Shown here: in pieces, positions 46,512 through 57,337 of the stretch
How positions within the stretch are numbered: the first letter of the stretch is position 1
Layout of the letters: the number at the start of each line of letters is the position of its first letter
Assembly: GCA_023159155.1 (NCBI GenBank)
Contig: JAJNNX010000010.1
Location: forward strand, 682,001 to 746,000
Direction: 5' to 3'
Length of the DNA: 64,000 nt
Source of the DNA: Ustulina deusta
Lineage: Eukaryota; Ascomycota; Sordariomycetes; Xylariales; Xylariaceae
Notes under the pieces: generated by a model
The model's input: only the letters and a program-made list of their open reading frames with translations
The model's database searches: none
Told to the model about the DNA's origin: nothing
Program-made: the position numbers and the translations under genes

Positions 46512-47347
46512 GATGGCAGGTGTTGGGATCGAAGCAATTGCGCAATGATGCGGTCGCGGTCGATCTACAGCAGATGTCTATCAAGCGAAAAAAAGCGAAA
46601 TAATAAAGTCGCAAATAATTGGAATTATAGTTGTGAAAGCCATCTGCTGAAACATGGTCTTGGGTCAAACTATCTGTGTACCCATCCGAGCAAGGGTGGC
46701 CCGTGCACAGTACTATCTGGAGACCTTCCTAAAAGGGAAAGTATTAGTATGCCCATGGGGACTTCAATACACTGCTGACCATGATCTCGTTTGATGTTTT
46801 ATAAGTCACCTCTGGAGGAGTGATTATCACTCTCAATTGTAATACTGGAACAATGATGTTCCTAGCAGCGGCATTACTTGGCATTGTTGGCTTACCCATA
46901 TACGATTTATGTATCCCTTAAGACACTCTTCCACAACATCTATTGAGTGTTCTATGGGATAGACAAAGAGTCACCAAACATAACCACTCTTGCAAATGTA
47001 GGTTCTGACGAAGAATGGAGTATTGGCGGAATAATCACATCATTCCAACGACCATGAAGAACGAAGGCTGCTGTAGGTAAGGTGATCCATTCACAAACGC
47101 CAGATAAACATATCACATGTTAATCCGATAGGAAGATGGCGATATGGCGATGAACCAGCGGCTTTATTCTAAGCTATCTTAGGGGTATATGAAGCGTGCT
47201 CTGAGGAATCATCTAGGAGAGGATCCACCCGCATCCATGCCATTCCGAAACCAAAAGGAAATGTTTGTCCGAAGGGCGATATCTGATCATGATCCATAAG
47301 TCGTATTACACTCGGCTGGTGACCGAAAAAGTTCGTGAAGGAACTGT
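46512..47347. other. Promoter side of EXPERA gene and 3' flank of GRG-1 gene
   Basis: No supported gene. Overlapping minus-strand frames at 46120-46668 are shadows of the EXPERA exon. Confidence 0.5.
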
Positions 47348-47674
47348 TTAGTGCTTGGCAGCCTCCTTGTGGAGATCAGCGGACTTGTCGTTCTTCTGCT
47401 CGTTGAACTTGTCGCCGACGGCGTCCTTGGCGGCAGAGGCGCTATTGGTTCATTAGTATGCTTGACTTTCAGATGATATTTTGTACGGGTAAACTCACCG
47501 AGTGCCGAGGGAAGCATCGTTATCCTTGGCAACCTGCTTGTTGGCCTCTTTGGAGCCAGTGTTGGCGGCGCCTGTTGGACATGTTAGCCACGAGGCACAA
47601 TGAGATGGAGAGAAGGGAGTCGTACTCTTGACAGAGTCAGCAACGTAGTTGGCGGCGTTCTTGACGTTATCCAT
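47348..47674 (-). CDS. grg-1: GRG-1/CCG-1 glucose-repressible, clock-controlled protein homologue
   Basis: Three exons, 47626-47674, 47499-47571 and 47348-47441, with 54- and 57-bp introns, giving 71 residues, the same length as Neurospora GRG-1. It begins MDNVKNAANYVADSVK, continues EANKQVAKDNDASLGTR and ends DLHKEAAKH, all hallmarks of the family. The protein is small, hydrophilic, Lys/Ala-rich and without a signal peptide. In Neurospora the gene (grg-1, also ccg-1) is strongly induced on glucose removal and by the circadian clock and stress; its molecular role is unknown. Similar regulation here is inference. A TATTTAAA element lies about 140 bp upstream. Confidence 0.95.
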
Positions 47675-50586
47675 TGTGGTTAATTGTGGTGGGTTGGACT
47701 GTTGGTATTGGGTTTGTAGATATGAGTGATGATTGAGACGATGCTGTGGTCTGAGGTGCTTGGTGTTGATGAAGATGGAGAGGAGAAGAGTCCAGATGGT
47801 GGGAGGAAAGGGTTTAAATAAACAAATGGCCAGTCCATGATTAGACAACCTGGTGCCTTCTCAAGCCACACCCAAAAGCAGTCGTCAGTCATCGATCAAT
47901 CAACCAATCAATTGCGTAGCAGCCGCAGAGGCAAGCACACACATCATGGCCCCAGAACCCTACGTAAGGCCGTGAATTGGCGTAGGTAGCAGCCTGCTGG
48001 ACCACATTTCATGTGGGTAGGTGTACTACGTCACATCTTGGTCTATCTTTGTCCCAGAAACACGCGGGGGATCAAATCCCACTCGGTATCGAATAGAATT
48101 CTACTACTAGTACAGTGCGATCAGAATGGCGGGGCTTCTATAGGGCGAGCTTGGATTCCCCTGAATAGTTGACGTCATTGAATCTGTGCCACCGTGGACC
48201 AACGTCACTTCCAAAAACGGCCAAAACGGAGAAGGTATACACGCAAAGAAATACGAGGAAAATTGACTTCTGCCATACTTGTTACGAGTCCAATTCTCTT
48301 CGTGGAGAGTATTGCCCTATTATCCCGCTCGAGTTGTATATAATGTCAAACCCACTGATTGATACGCAAATGGCCATCACCAGAAAGCTGTCGTGAAGTT
48401 TACCCCTGCCAAAATCAAATGAAATGCCAATCAGAGGCAAATGGGGGGCTGCAGGTGGGGCTTTTTAAAAAGACTCCGATTGGCTAAAACTTCTAGGCTA
48501 TCCCAACGATGACAGCATGACTACGTACTGCCCGTGGTAAGGAGCGAGCACAGATGGAGAGTCCCTACCCAAGCCGTAGGAGTTCTAGAACATCTGGAGC
48601 AGCCAACAAGGTTGGTTGCAGCCAAGACCTGCCCACAAAGACGGATTCCGACCGATCCCGGTTGATTCTGTCGATCCTGCCGTCGACTGCCGGACTATGT
48701 AGGTACAGTAGCGCAATGACACCAGCCACGCCTTGTTTACCTTGGACCAATGACGCATGAAGAGACGGAGAGAACGCTCCGCCAGAGCCTCAACAACTCG
48801 GTGGATAGCTCTCAGAGCATCCAATCCACGCTACTGCATCTCGATTTGCCAGTTCCGTACAGTTTCTGACACCATCGTGGCAGCAAATCTCTGCATATTC
48901 GTCGTTTGCGGCCGGAGCAGGCCCGGAGACTGGCTGGTGACGTCATCGCTATGCTCTTGCAGCAAGCAAAGGTAGCCTGGTCTTGTGGCTCTCTCGATGC
49001 AACTGTGCGACGTCGTACTTAGGTAGACCGTCCAGAACACCGTCGTCGCACTAATCGATTAGGTAGGTATGTACCTAACACATACCCGCGTAATCATGCA
49101 GACGGGCGACGGGTCAAATACCTCAATTTATATCGAAGGTTTCATTGGATGCGTGGGCAAATTCTCAACACTGGAACGCCAGCCTCCTCGGTCAGCTGCA
49201 GGTGTCAACCTAAAGTACCTCTCGCTCCCGAAGCTTCTCCTGATTCACGTCAAGCACCGTACGCCGACAGATGATGTTAGAATGATTGTCAACGGCACTT
49301 AGACAGGCACTCTTTGCTGCGTCCTCTGTGCTTGTTATCCAGCAACTTGTACATCCTAGTGAGACGGCCAGATACTTCGCGACACTCTGATATCGTGAAG
49401 TGCTTCTGGTTTGTCTGACATATCGCCAGCAAATATGTGTGATCGCTGACGACTGTCGGCAACACGGCTCTATTACTGTCGAGAAAAACCAAGGCCAGGT
49501 TTTACCTCTATCGGACCGGGCTTTAAAATCATCCGATTCCCTACTACGGTATGATGCTACGTCGACGTAGTTAATTGTATATTCTCTCGGATTTAATGGG
49601 TATGTATGTTAACGTAGGTACCGATGAAGCTTAAGACTTTCGCTCACGGTCATGTCATGCTTGCAGAGTGTATCCAGAACCAGCAATCTGCGAAGATGGA
49701 GGGGTCTTGAATACGCGATCAAGGAATATAGTTGCGGCAAGTATCGGCTTGGTTGCTAGCATGATGGCAGGTACCCGCCTAGGAAGTTCCTTGCATTTGA
49801 TGTTGCGTTCTTAAATTCCATTCTCCTTACCGAAGGCGGCATTCTGGAATCACTATTCGACTACAAATCTTGAGGGGGTGCTGATTATTAATGTGCGGCG
49901 TGAAACCTTTGGTGTGTTCGAATTATGTCATTGTGTTCAACTGAGATAAACTAGAAGGTGTAAGTGTCTATAGCGGGCATCTATTCCCAGGCGATCGATT
50001 TTTGATTCATGACAATACCAGGCCTATCTAAGCCTTGCTCATTTCCTTAGCCCTCTTCGGGTTCCATTTCCGCTGCTATGCGGCACCCGACGGCCTCCAT
50101 TAGACGGTTGACGGAGTGACTGTATTGGGAAAGGCCTTCTTTAATATCCGCCTGCTAGGCATATTCCATGTTTCGGATCTTACTTAGACCCTAATTTTCT
50201 ATTTGGAAAGAGTGTGACAGACAGAGATGGTTTGGCTGCGAGGGTATCTTGCCAGTAGATGATGCAAAGCCTATCCAGGTTCTTCGGATAGGTCGCCAAA
50301 GTCTGAAATGAAGACGCCGCACATGATGGGGGGTTCCGCAGTATATCGGGCACCTGGCGTCGCGAAATCACGATGGTATAGTAATATAGCGTATTATATT
50401 TTTATCTACTTCCAGCTGGCAGCGTTCGGTTTTGTGTTGCCTGCGAGGGCATTGCGTCTTCTCATTATTCGTGACTCGACCACTGAACAACTTGTATGAA
50501 AATATGACTATTAGATGGTATCGTATGAAAGCGAATCATATCGTAAGTCGCTGCTATTTCTGATCGTGTTCGACATTTGTCTCGTT
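47675..50586. other. Intergenic stretch upstream of GRG-1
   Basis: Holds the long upstream region of the GRG-1 homologue, then about 2 kb without a convincing gene. TAGGTAGGTA...TACCTA motifs at 49058-49078. Short ORFs only. Confidence 0.5.
47813..47820 (-). promoter_or_regulatory. Candidate TATA box of the GRG-1 homologue
   Basis: TATTTAAA on the minus strand, about 140 bp upstream of the start codon at 47674, with a CT-rich initiator-like leader between. Confidence 0.45.
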
Positions 50587-53500
50587 CTACTTAGATTTGC
50601 CCGTATTGATGATTTTCTGGTTAGCTAGTTCCAACTTCTCCCGTGCCTTGACATCGAGCAGCCCGAACCACTCTCGGAGGTAACTAACATATAGCGTCTC
50701 TCTTTCGCCATATTCGACGGGCGGACCCCTAATCTGCGGCGGTTCACTCTCGTAATCAAAAACGGCCCAGCTGGACCCGTCGTTTGTCCGTAACCCAAAA
50801 CCTTTGTTGGCCAGGGACACAACGGTGAAATTCCGGAGAAGTACGATGTCGCCATACCTGACCACTGGAAGTGTGTCCTTGTGCGGACGATAAATCAGCG
50901 CCTCGGCGACTGCATAGGGGCCGATGGAGTGATCAGCGATCGTGAACGACATCATGTATTCCCTCGGCCCGCCTTTAGCTCGTTGGGGGTCTGGAGGCTG
51001 CATAACTGCAACTGCGATTACATCAAGTGACTTTGTGAGGTGCTGACGTAAAACCTTTAAGGATGTACAATCGGGAAGCTCATCGCGGAGATGACGGGCC
51101 AGCTGCAGTTTCGCGGCTGTCATGGAATAGCTATCTTCCTCGGACTTTGGTGTTTGGCTCGCAAGGGAGGCTCTTGCGAGTCGTATGCTCGAATCATCAG
51201 TCTCGGGAGTTGGGGTGCGACGCGTATCAAAGAGTCTTTTACGTGGACGATACGAGTCAGTGGATGCGGCGCGTTTCCTCTTTGCTCTCTTAGAAGCATT
51301 GGCTGCACGCGCTAGATGCACGCTAGGATCGTTGCGTATCGAAGTATCGGATTCCTCTCCGGAACTACCGCCTTTCGCGATGAAGTTGCGCTTCAGTTGT
51401 GCAGATATATCCTCAGCAAGCTGCTTAGCCGGAGTGTACTCATGCGATGGAGATACGGCTTCTGGTTGGCCTGTTTCTTCAAGTTCGATGCAGGCCTCAC
51501 TCGTGTCCATCTGAAAAGACTCGTCATTTTCATCTCGGCCGTCGTCGTATAAGTAGCCTTCTAATTGAGAGTCTTCCAGAATGCTAGCCTGGAGTTCTTC
51601 ATCAATCTCCATGTGTGATGCAAAAGGCTGGCGTAAATCTGATGCACTTGAACTACTCTCGGAAGATAATCTTTGATGAAGTTGATTGTTTTCCTTTGTT
51701 TCCTCTACACTATCAGGCAAAGCAAACTCCGTGTCATCAACTTGGGTCTGAAAGCTGCGTGCTGGAGATGAAGTAGTAGGTGATTCGCTTGAAGGTTGCT
51801 GTGCTTGAAGCTCCACGATTAGAGAAGTACCGCGTCCTTGCACAATACTGTCTTCGCCCATGTTCATGTTGCTGTCTTTCTGCGCAAGGTCGTCTGCTGG
51901 CTTCCCGGAAACCGAGTCCTCTCCGGGTTGGTAACTTGGTTGGTCAATAGTTGTGTACGACTCAAATGACTCTGCGATGTTCATCCAAGTGGCTGCAGAA
52001 GTGTTCCATGTGGTATCCGTGATCTGTGTATTTTGGGGAGTCGGAAGCTGGGTAGTGGCTAGTTGAGCTGTCGAACTAACTGTTGCCTCTTCGAGCGTCG
52101 AATTATTGTCGTCGATGAGTGATCGGAAGGATTGAGTCAAGGGAGGCGAAGATGGTTCAGCCGCTGGAAGTTCCTTCTGGCTGATGATAACTGGCGGATG
52201 ACTAGTGCTAGGGTTTGATGACGCTGTCGGGTCGACTTGCTTTTCTTCACCGATCTGCGTGGTAAGTTTTTCTAGCATCCCTTCAAAAATTGTGCTCTGT
52301 TGATAGTTTGATGAGTCTTGCAGTTGTATATCGTCTTCGCCAGGTGGCTCGGCTGCCGACTGTCCCTCAGATATAGTTTTCACAGCTGATTCGGTAGGCA
52401 CTCTGTGGCTGCGAGCATTTGACTCCTTGTCAACTGCACGACTGAGCATTTCGAGGCCATCAGCGGCCGAGAGAGGTACAACTGAACCCTCCTCTGGAAT
52501 GTCGCTGCTGATTTCAATACAGATGCTTTCGTGCAACTCCGCTATGGGCGCTGTTTGGTGGTATGGTATATCCGCACGATTGTGCATACCATCAAGTATT
52601 GCATCGCCCTCAGGCCCAGTTTCAGGTCCAGATTTGATTTCTGGCTCTGTCAGTTGTTTCGCTTGATTTCTAGATGACCCAAGCTCCCGTGTTTCCCCAC
52701 CCTTACATGATTCCAGTTCCATTTCATCTTCAACAGCCTGTTGGGTTTCTTCCTCGTTCTCGTCATCGTCATCGTCATCGTCATCCTCGTACTCCCCTTC
52801 CTCTTCTCCATGAGAGTTCATTTCTTCGTCACGCTCCTCAACTGGCTCGGAAGAATTCTCAGCCTCAGACATGGAAGCTTGAGAAATAATTTCGGATTCC
52901 TGGTCACCCAGGCGGACTCGTTGAGGGTCATCCAGCAAGATCATTTGTTTATGATTGGGCGAAATCCTGGAATCAAGGCGAGCACCGGATTGTTCCATTC
53001 GTGTCATAGTGTCACCGCCTTCGTCCTCATTTTCATCCTCGCTTTCGTCTTCCGAAGATGAGATCAAATCAATTACCGTAGGGTTGGCTCGTATCGCAGA
53101 TTGGGGGGCAGGTTGGGCCATATCCTCATCCGTCTCGTATTCGTCCTCGTTCTCTTCGTCGAGAAACTCTTCTTGTTCCTCCTCATCCCAACTCTCGCCG
53201 TCATCAAACTCTGGCTCTAATGGCTGTGATCGAAAACCTTCATCAGGACTACCCTCATCATCGTCACCTGGCTGCTCGTAATTTCTTGTATCATAGTCGC
53301 CACCCATCTCATCCGAATCATACTCGGGTTCATCATCACCAGAGTACTGTGCATCAACTTCATCTTCGGCTTCCGCGTCCTCGTAGATGCCTTGGGCATA
53401 GGCACGATCGTTGTTAACGGCATCCTCCACTGCCATCGGCTCAGGTCCAGAATCGGAATCCGTGTCACTCTCATCAATGACGAGTGCCTGTTCTGGTGTA

Positions 53501-55140
53501 TCGCCATCTCTACTCCTAAGACGATCTGGAGGGGGTATTGCGGGGGCGTTTGAGCTGTGGTTAACTGTGGCCCAAGAACTTGATCCTAATTCAGATACCT
53601 CCGGATATTGAGGGGGTTGTTCCGCCATTATCTGCTGGGACATATGACCACCGTCCAAATAGCTCGCAGGATAATTGGTTAGAGCCTCATCATGAATAGA
53701 TGGGGGGTGTATATCTTCATCGGGGTCAAGCGGCGGGTAGTCGATCCCTGAAGGGTTTGGTTCAATTGAATGGGTTACACCATAATCCAAGGGCTCTTGA
53801 CTGTCACTATCGCCCAGGTATGTTTTGCCTGAGCTATCTGGTTCACCGAACGGGATAGTCTGATTACCCGACGTGATATTTCCGAAGCTCGACGAGGCGA
53901 AAGGTTCATGCAAAAGAGGTGAAGGCACTTTTTGCTGCGGTTCAAAAGCGGATGGCGCCATGCTCATGCTCCATGGGTCACTGGCAAAATTGTAACCTGA
54001 AGAATTGAGTTGTTGGTCAGAATGGGGCGGAGGAGCACCCGGGTTGGCAAGTGGAACATCGTTAGAATTGAGAGCAGGCGTGTTCCGGCGGGCCGGTTCT
54101 GAGAGCCAATCGTTCAAAGGTAGCGTTTGCGTCCTCCGATCCTTTACAGAATCCGTAGGTGAATTGGTGGGCGCATCATCCACCGGCGCGTCTTTTGGCA
54201 CTATCACATGTGTTGGCGTCTCTGGAGCAGTGCTAACAGGCTGTGTTGAGGGTTGATCCAGTTCCATGGTCTGGCATCCTTCATCGGCCATCTGTGCCTT
54301 GCTCGGTGAATTAACGGCTCTAGTCGGAGAAGTAACCTGTTCATCAACACTCTCAGGAGATGCTGCAGCAGATTCAGGGCTTGCTGAGCGGCTCGCATAT
54401 CGCCAAGAGCTACTATCCCGACCAAATCTTGTTCGCTTACGCCCCTTTCCCTCCACAGCACCGTCGTTTAGGAAACTATCAAAGTCATCTTCGAACAACG
54501 CTCCATATGACAGCCTAGCTCTCCTGACAAATGCAGGAGAAGCGAACTCGCTGTCATTCAATTTCTTGGTATTTATTTCCTGTGCTGTTGATATGCGACG
54601 GATAGGAGATAGAGGAGCGGGCGGGGACGGGGATTTGGTCATGGCAAGTGGCTGAATGGGAGTCAAATCTGGAGCTGTTTCGTGTTCATTAGGTCGGACG
54701 TTAACGATGACGAGATCGGTTTCGTTGGTTTCGGCTCGTTTTATCTGGAGAGATAAGCTGTCGGAGAATACCAGCCTCCATCCGATGTCCGCGCCTGGCA
54801 GACTCCGCCGTCTATCTACTGCCTCAGCCTCCCAGGCGGCGCCCTCTAGACTCAAGAGAACCGCATCATTGCCGCCTAGTCCAGAGTCTCCAACGGCCTT
54901 GGCAGCTCTGCCAGTGAAATCTATTCGAACCTGACCCTTATTCCGACGGAGACGGAAGTCGGGCTCGGCAAGGTTGAAGGCAAATGTGCCTTTGACTTTA
55001 TTGTACGGCCAAGTGATGGTGACCACACCGCCAACAGCCTTTGAGCATGGATCGGGAAGATCGGGACATAGTTCCGCAATTGATATGACTCGTGCTGCCT
55101 CAAGCAAATGCGTCGGGGCTACGGTATTTGTTGAGTCCAT
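50587..55140 (-). CDS. Large acidic protein with C-terminal POT1/Cdc13-type telomere-binding OB fold
   Basis: Single exon, 1,517 residues. A compact N-terminal domain (about 1-175, including VVTITWPYNKVKGTFAFNL and GQVRIDFTGRAAKAV) precedes some 1,150 residues of low-complexity, acidic, Ser/Pro/Gln-rich sequence with Asp/Glu runs (for example DDDDDDDDENEEE). From about residue 1355 a folded domain begins (LPDCTSLKVLRQHLTKSLDVI), with EYMMSFTIADHSI, VVRYGDIVLLRNFTVVSLANKG and GSSWAVFDYE. This is the pattern of the single-strand telomeric DNA-binding OB fold (Telo_bind). The place of the domain at the C-terminus of a long acidic protein differs from ordinary POT1. A telomere or other ssDNA role is inferred. 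No localisation signal was identified with confidence. Confidence 0.85.
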   Translation of the reverse strand: MDSTNTVAPTHLLEAARVISIAELCPDLPDPCSKAVGGVVTITWPYNKVKGTFAFNLAEPDFRLRRNKGQVRIDFTGRAAKAVGDSGLGGNDAVLLSLEGAAWEAEAVDRRRSLPGADIGWRLVFSDSLSLQIKRAETNETDLVIVNVRPNEHETAPDLTPIQPLAMTKSPSPPAPLSPIRRISTAQEINTKKLNDSEFASPAFVRRARLSYGALFEDDFDSFLNDGAVEGKGRKRTRFGRDSSSWRYASRSASPESAAASPESVDEQVTSPTRAVNSPSKAQMADEGCQTMELDQPSTQPVSTAPETPTHVIVPKDAPVDDAPTNSPTDSVKDRRTQTLPLNDWLSEPARRNTPALNSNDVPLANPGAPPPHSDQQLNSSGYNFASDPWSMSMAPSAFEPQQKVPSPLLHEPFASSSFGNITSGNQTIPFGEPDSSGKTYLGDSDSQEPLDYGVTHSIEPNPSGIDYPPLDPDEDIHPPSIHDEALTNYPASYLDGGHMSQQIMAEQPPQYPEVSELGSSSWATVNHSSNAPAIPPPDRLRSRDGDTPEQALVIDESDTDSDSGPEPMAVEDAVNNDRAYAQGIYEDAEAEDEVDAQYSGDDEPEYDSDEMGGDYDTRNYEQPGDDDEGSPDEGFRSQPLEPEFDDGESWDEEEQEEFLDEENEDEYETDEDMAQPAPQSAIRANPTVIDLISSSEDESEDENEDEGGDTMTRMEQSGARLDSRISPNHKQMILLDDPQRVRLGDQESEIISQASMSEAENSSEPVEERDEEMNSHGEEEGEYEDDDDDDDDENEEETQQAVEDEMELESCKGGETRELGSSRNQAKQLTEPEIKSGPETGPEGDAILDGMHNRADIPYHQTAPIAELHESICIEISSDIPEEGSVVPLSAADGLEMLSRAVDKESNARSHRVPTESAVKTISEGQSAAEPPGEDDIQLQDSSNYQQSTIFEGMLEKLTTQIGEEKQVDPTASSNPSTSHPPVIISQKELPAAEPSSPPLTQSFRSLIDDNNSTLEEATVSSTAQLATTQLPTPQNTQITDTTWNTSAATWMNIAESFESYTTIDQPSYQPGEDSVSGKPADDLAQKDSNMNMGEDSIVQGRGTSLIVELQAQQPSSESPTTSSPARSFQTQVDDTEFALPDSVEETKENNQLHQRLSSESSSSASDLRQPFASHMEIDEELQASILEDSQLEGYLYDDGRDENDESFQMDTSEACIELEETGQPEAVSPSHEYTPAKQLAEDISAQLKRNFIAKGGSSGEESDTSIRNDPSVHLARAANASKRAKRKRAASTDSYRPRKRLFDTRRTPTPETDDSSIRLARASLASQTPKSEEDSYSMTAAKLQLARHLRDELPDCTSLKVLRQHLTKSLDVIAVAVMQPPDPQRAKGGPREYMMSFTIADHSIGPYAVAEALIYRPHKDTLPVVRYGDIVLLRNFTVVSLANKGFGLRTNDGSSWAVFDYESEPPQIRGPPVEYGERETLYVSYLREWFGLLDVKAREKLELANQKIINTGKSK

Positions 55141-56241
55141 ATTGAGGGCATCGTCGAGAGTCGCCGTTGCGATTCGCGGTATAGCTCCGTCTCTAGCGTC
55201 GCTCTGCGAAATGCTCGGTCCTCTGCCAGAGGAGCATGAGTGGAGTCGTGTTTATAGCGATATTGCCTGGCAATGAAATGGGGGGATTGAGATGTCGCTT
55301 GTTCCTAGATGTCCGACTTCGACAACCAAGTAAAGTAGAGAAGGGTGGGATTGTTCGTCGACAAAGTTGTTTGGGCAATGAGAACTCCCGTCATGATCAT
55401 AGTCTGAAAAGGTCCCACCGCCAACAAAGCTCCAAAAAGTAAAAAGGGTACAGGGTAGCGGACCCCTGTACACTAAAGCCACATCATGTACCGTGCCACG
55501 ACAGTAATCTTACCGTATAGAGTATAGGAGCCAAGCCACCTATCTTCTCACCTTCGTCATCAACTTGAAAATGATGCCGATAAACAACTATCATGACCAC
55601 TACATTAAGGGCTAAAACCGGGGCTCGGAGGATATACTCGAATTACGAATAAGCTTCTAAGGCGCCCAAAGTCCTTATGGCCCTAGAAGCCTGTAGGAAT
55701 AAGGCGGGAATACTGCATCTAAATGTAGGTATGGACTGCAACTCATTATCGGTTCTCGGAACTTGGTGAGGCCGGCAACTGTCTCAACTTCAAGCGAGGG
55801 CTAAATGGCGGGCTATTAACAGCCGAAACATTCTGTATTGAAGACCATGACCTTTTTTATTAGGCCTACGACGTTTGCGGAGACCCTCCATACAACACAA
55901 CGCACGTTCGCGCTCAAACTAGTGGAACAAACGAAGTAAAATATAAACTTACGTAATTAATGGGGGTTTTTAGTTTAAAATATATGTTAAGCATAAGTTT
56001 ATTTTAAAAACAGCTATATAAAAGGTAGCTAAACAAAGCTTAGTTAGCTAAATAATATTTTAAACCAAGACGTAATAATATTCATCAAAGAACTTTTATT
56101 CCAATCTCGCACTCACACTACAAGCGTAGACAAAGTAGAAGAAGAAAAAGGAGGGAATAAAGAAAGGAAAGTAGAATGACTCTAATTAGAACTCCTAGGC
56201 CGTTCCCTTCGCTTCGAAACAAGATTTGAAGTCCATCTAGT
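55141..56241. other. Spacer with AT-rich relic
   Basis: Upstream of the OB-fold gene. 55.93-56.09 kb is strongly AT-rich, similar in texture to RIP-degraded repeats. No gene seen. Confidence 0.5.
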
Positions 56242-57337
56242 CTATGTTGTATTTCCCAAGGATGTAGCAAGCACAGCAAGGTATGCGGCAATAGCCACAA
56301 CTACACGCCCAGTGCGTTGTTCGACGAAGATTATACCAATAGCAAAAATGACCCCGAATATCCCTACAACCGCAAAGGAAGGCGGTTTGCCGAATTCCCC
56401 TAGATATAAAAGACCCGCAGGCACAAGTGCCAGCGAGAGGCAGGATAGACGGACTAGAGCTGTAACAATCCTCTTAAATTTATCGACCCTGACTGCATTA
56501 TATGCCTGGGAGCCATTGTGTTCAGGTAGGGCGTCTTTCATAGGGAAGCGCCGCAGTATTTTCTATCCAGGTGAGCAAACGTGTTTGCATTGGTAAAATG
56601 TCTTTTCCTCCCCAACCTAGACATGGATAGATTTTTATAGCCAGAGATATTATGCTCGTGAATATATTTAGAGTCGTGCACGGGAGTAGAAGACGTTATG
56701 ATAATGTAGAAAGGTGATTAAGGCAGAATACTAACCTTGAGCCAAGGTGCTGTAGAGAGCCAGATATTTTGGATCCATATTCAACGGGATCGATGCTGGC
56801 ATAGGCCATTTCATCAATAGCCCTCCAGTGATCAAGGGCCTCTTTGTCGAGTCCGTGGTCTTGAGTCATTGTAAACAGGTGAAGATGAGCCTCTCTGTGA
56901 CTCGAGGGAATGTTCTTGCTTTTTGAAGCCAGCAAACTAGTTCACCTAGTAGTGGAGTATTAACTTATTGCAGAGGTCTTGCTGACAACGTTAAAGGTCA
57001 TACGGTGTTTCGTTGAGGGACGCTTGATGTGGGCAAACAAAATTTCCCGGAGATCAGAGAAGTCAGCTTGTGACATATTTTCATTCGCTTCGAGTACTTC
57101 AGGCGTGCATAAAGGGTCGGAATCTTTGAAGCGACAGTCTACGAAACTATTCTGGTTAAAGGGGACCTGGTTTTTCTGCAATCCCCTTATCGCTCTATCC
57201 TCTGCTTTGTCGAGCTTGTGGGGTTGGTTTTCTAGATAGGAGGGTTTCGTCTCGTAGAAATTGAGCTGCTTCCAGTCGAGGCATTCGAACGTCCGAAAAG
57301 TCGCGGTGTTAGGCTAGCACGCCCTCGTCGCCGCCAT
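56242..57337 (-). pseudogene. DUF6594-type membrane protein gene, eroded
   Basis: Minus-strand segments line up with the fungal DUF6594 layout. The start-like PEGFPSMAATRAC is followed after an in-frame TAG (57314-57316) by TFRTFECLDWKQLNFYETK, where the family has its ...LYLQSEL..LE block. The C-terminal part (56242-56563) reads LRRFPMKDALPEHNGSQAY..., then three hydrophobic stretches (VTALVRLSCLSLALVPAGLLYL, SFAVVGIFGVIFAIGIIFV, RVVVAIAAYLAVLATSLG) with the family's final AAYxAVL signature. The 3' exon can be joined via an intron (GTTAGT...GATAG). The middle (56696-57181) does not match the family well. The TAG and the poor middle suggest decay, but an unrecognised intron around the TAG cannot be excluded. 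Function of the family is unknown. Confidence 0.5.

Noticed and set aside
46120..46668. 182-codon minus-strand frame over the EXPERA gene
   Set aside because: Out-of-frame shadow of EXPERA exon 1; Arg/Pro-rich with no motif.
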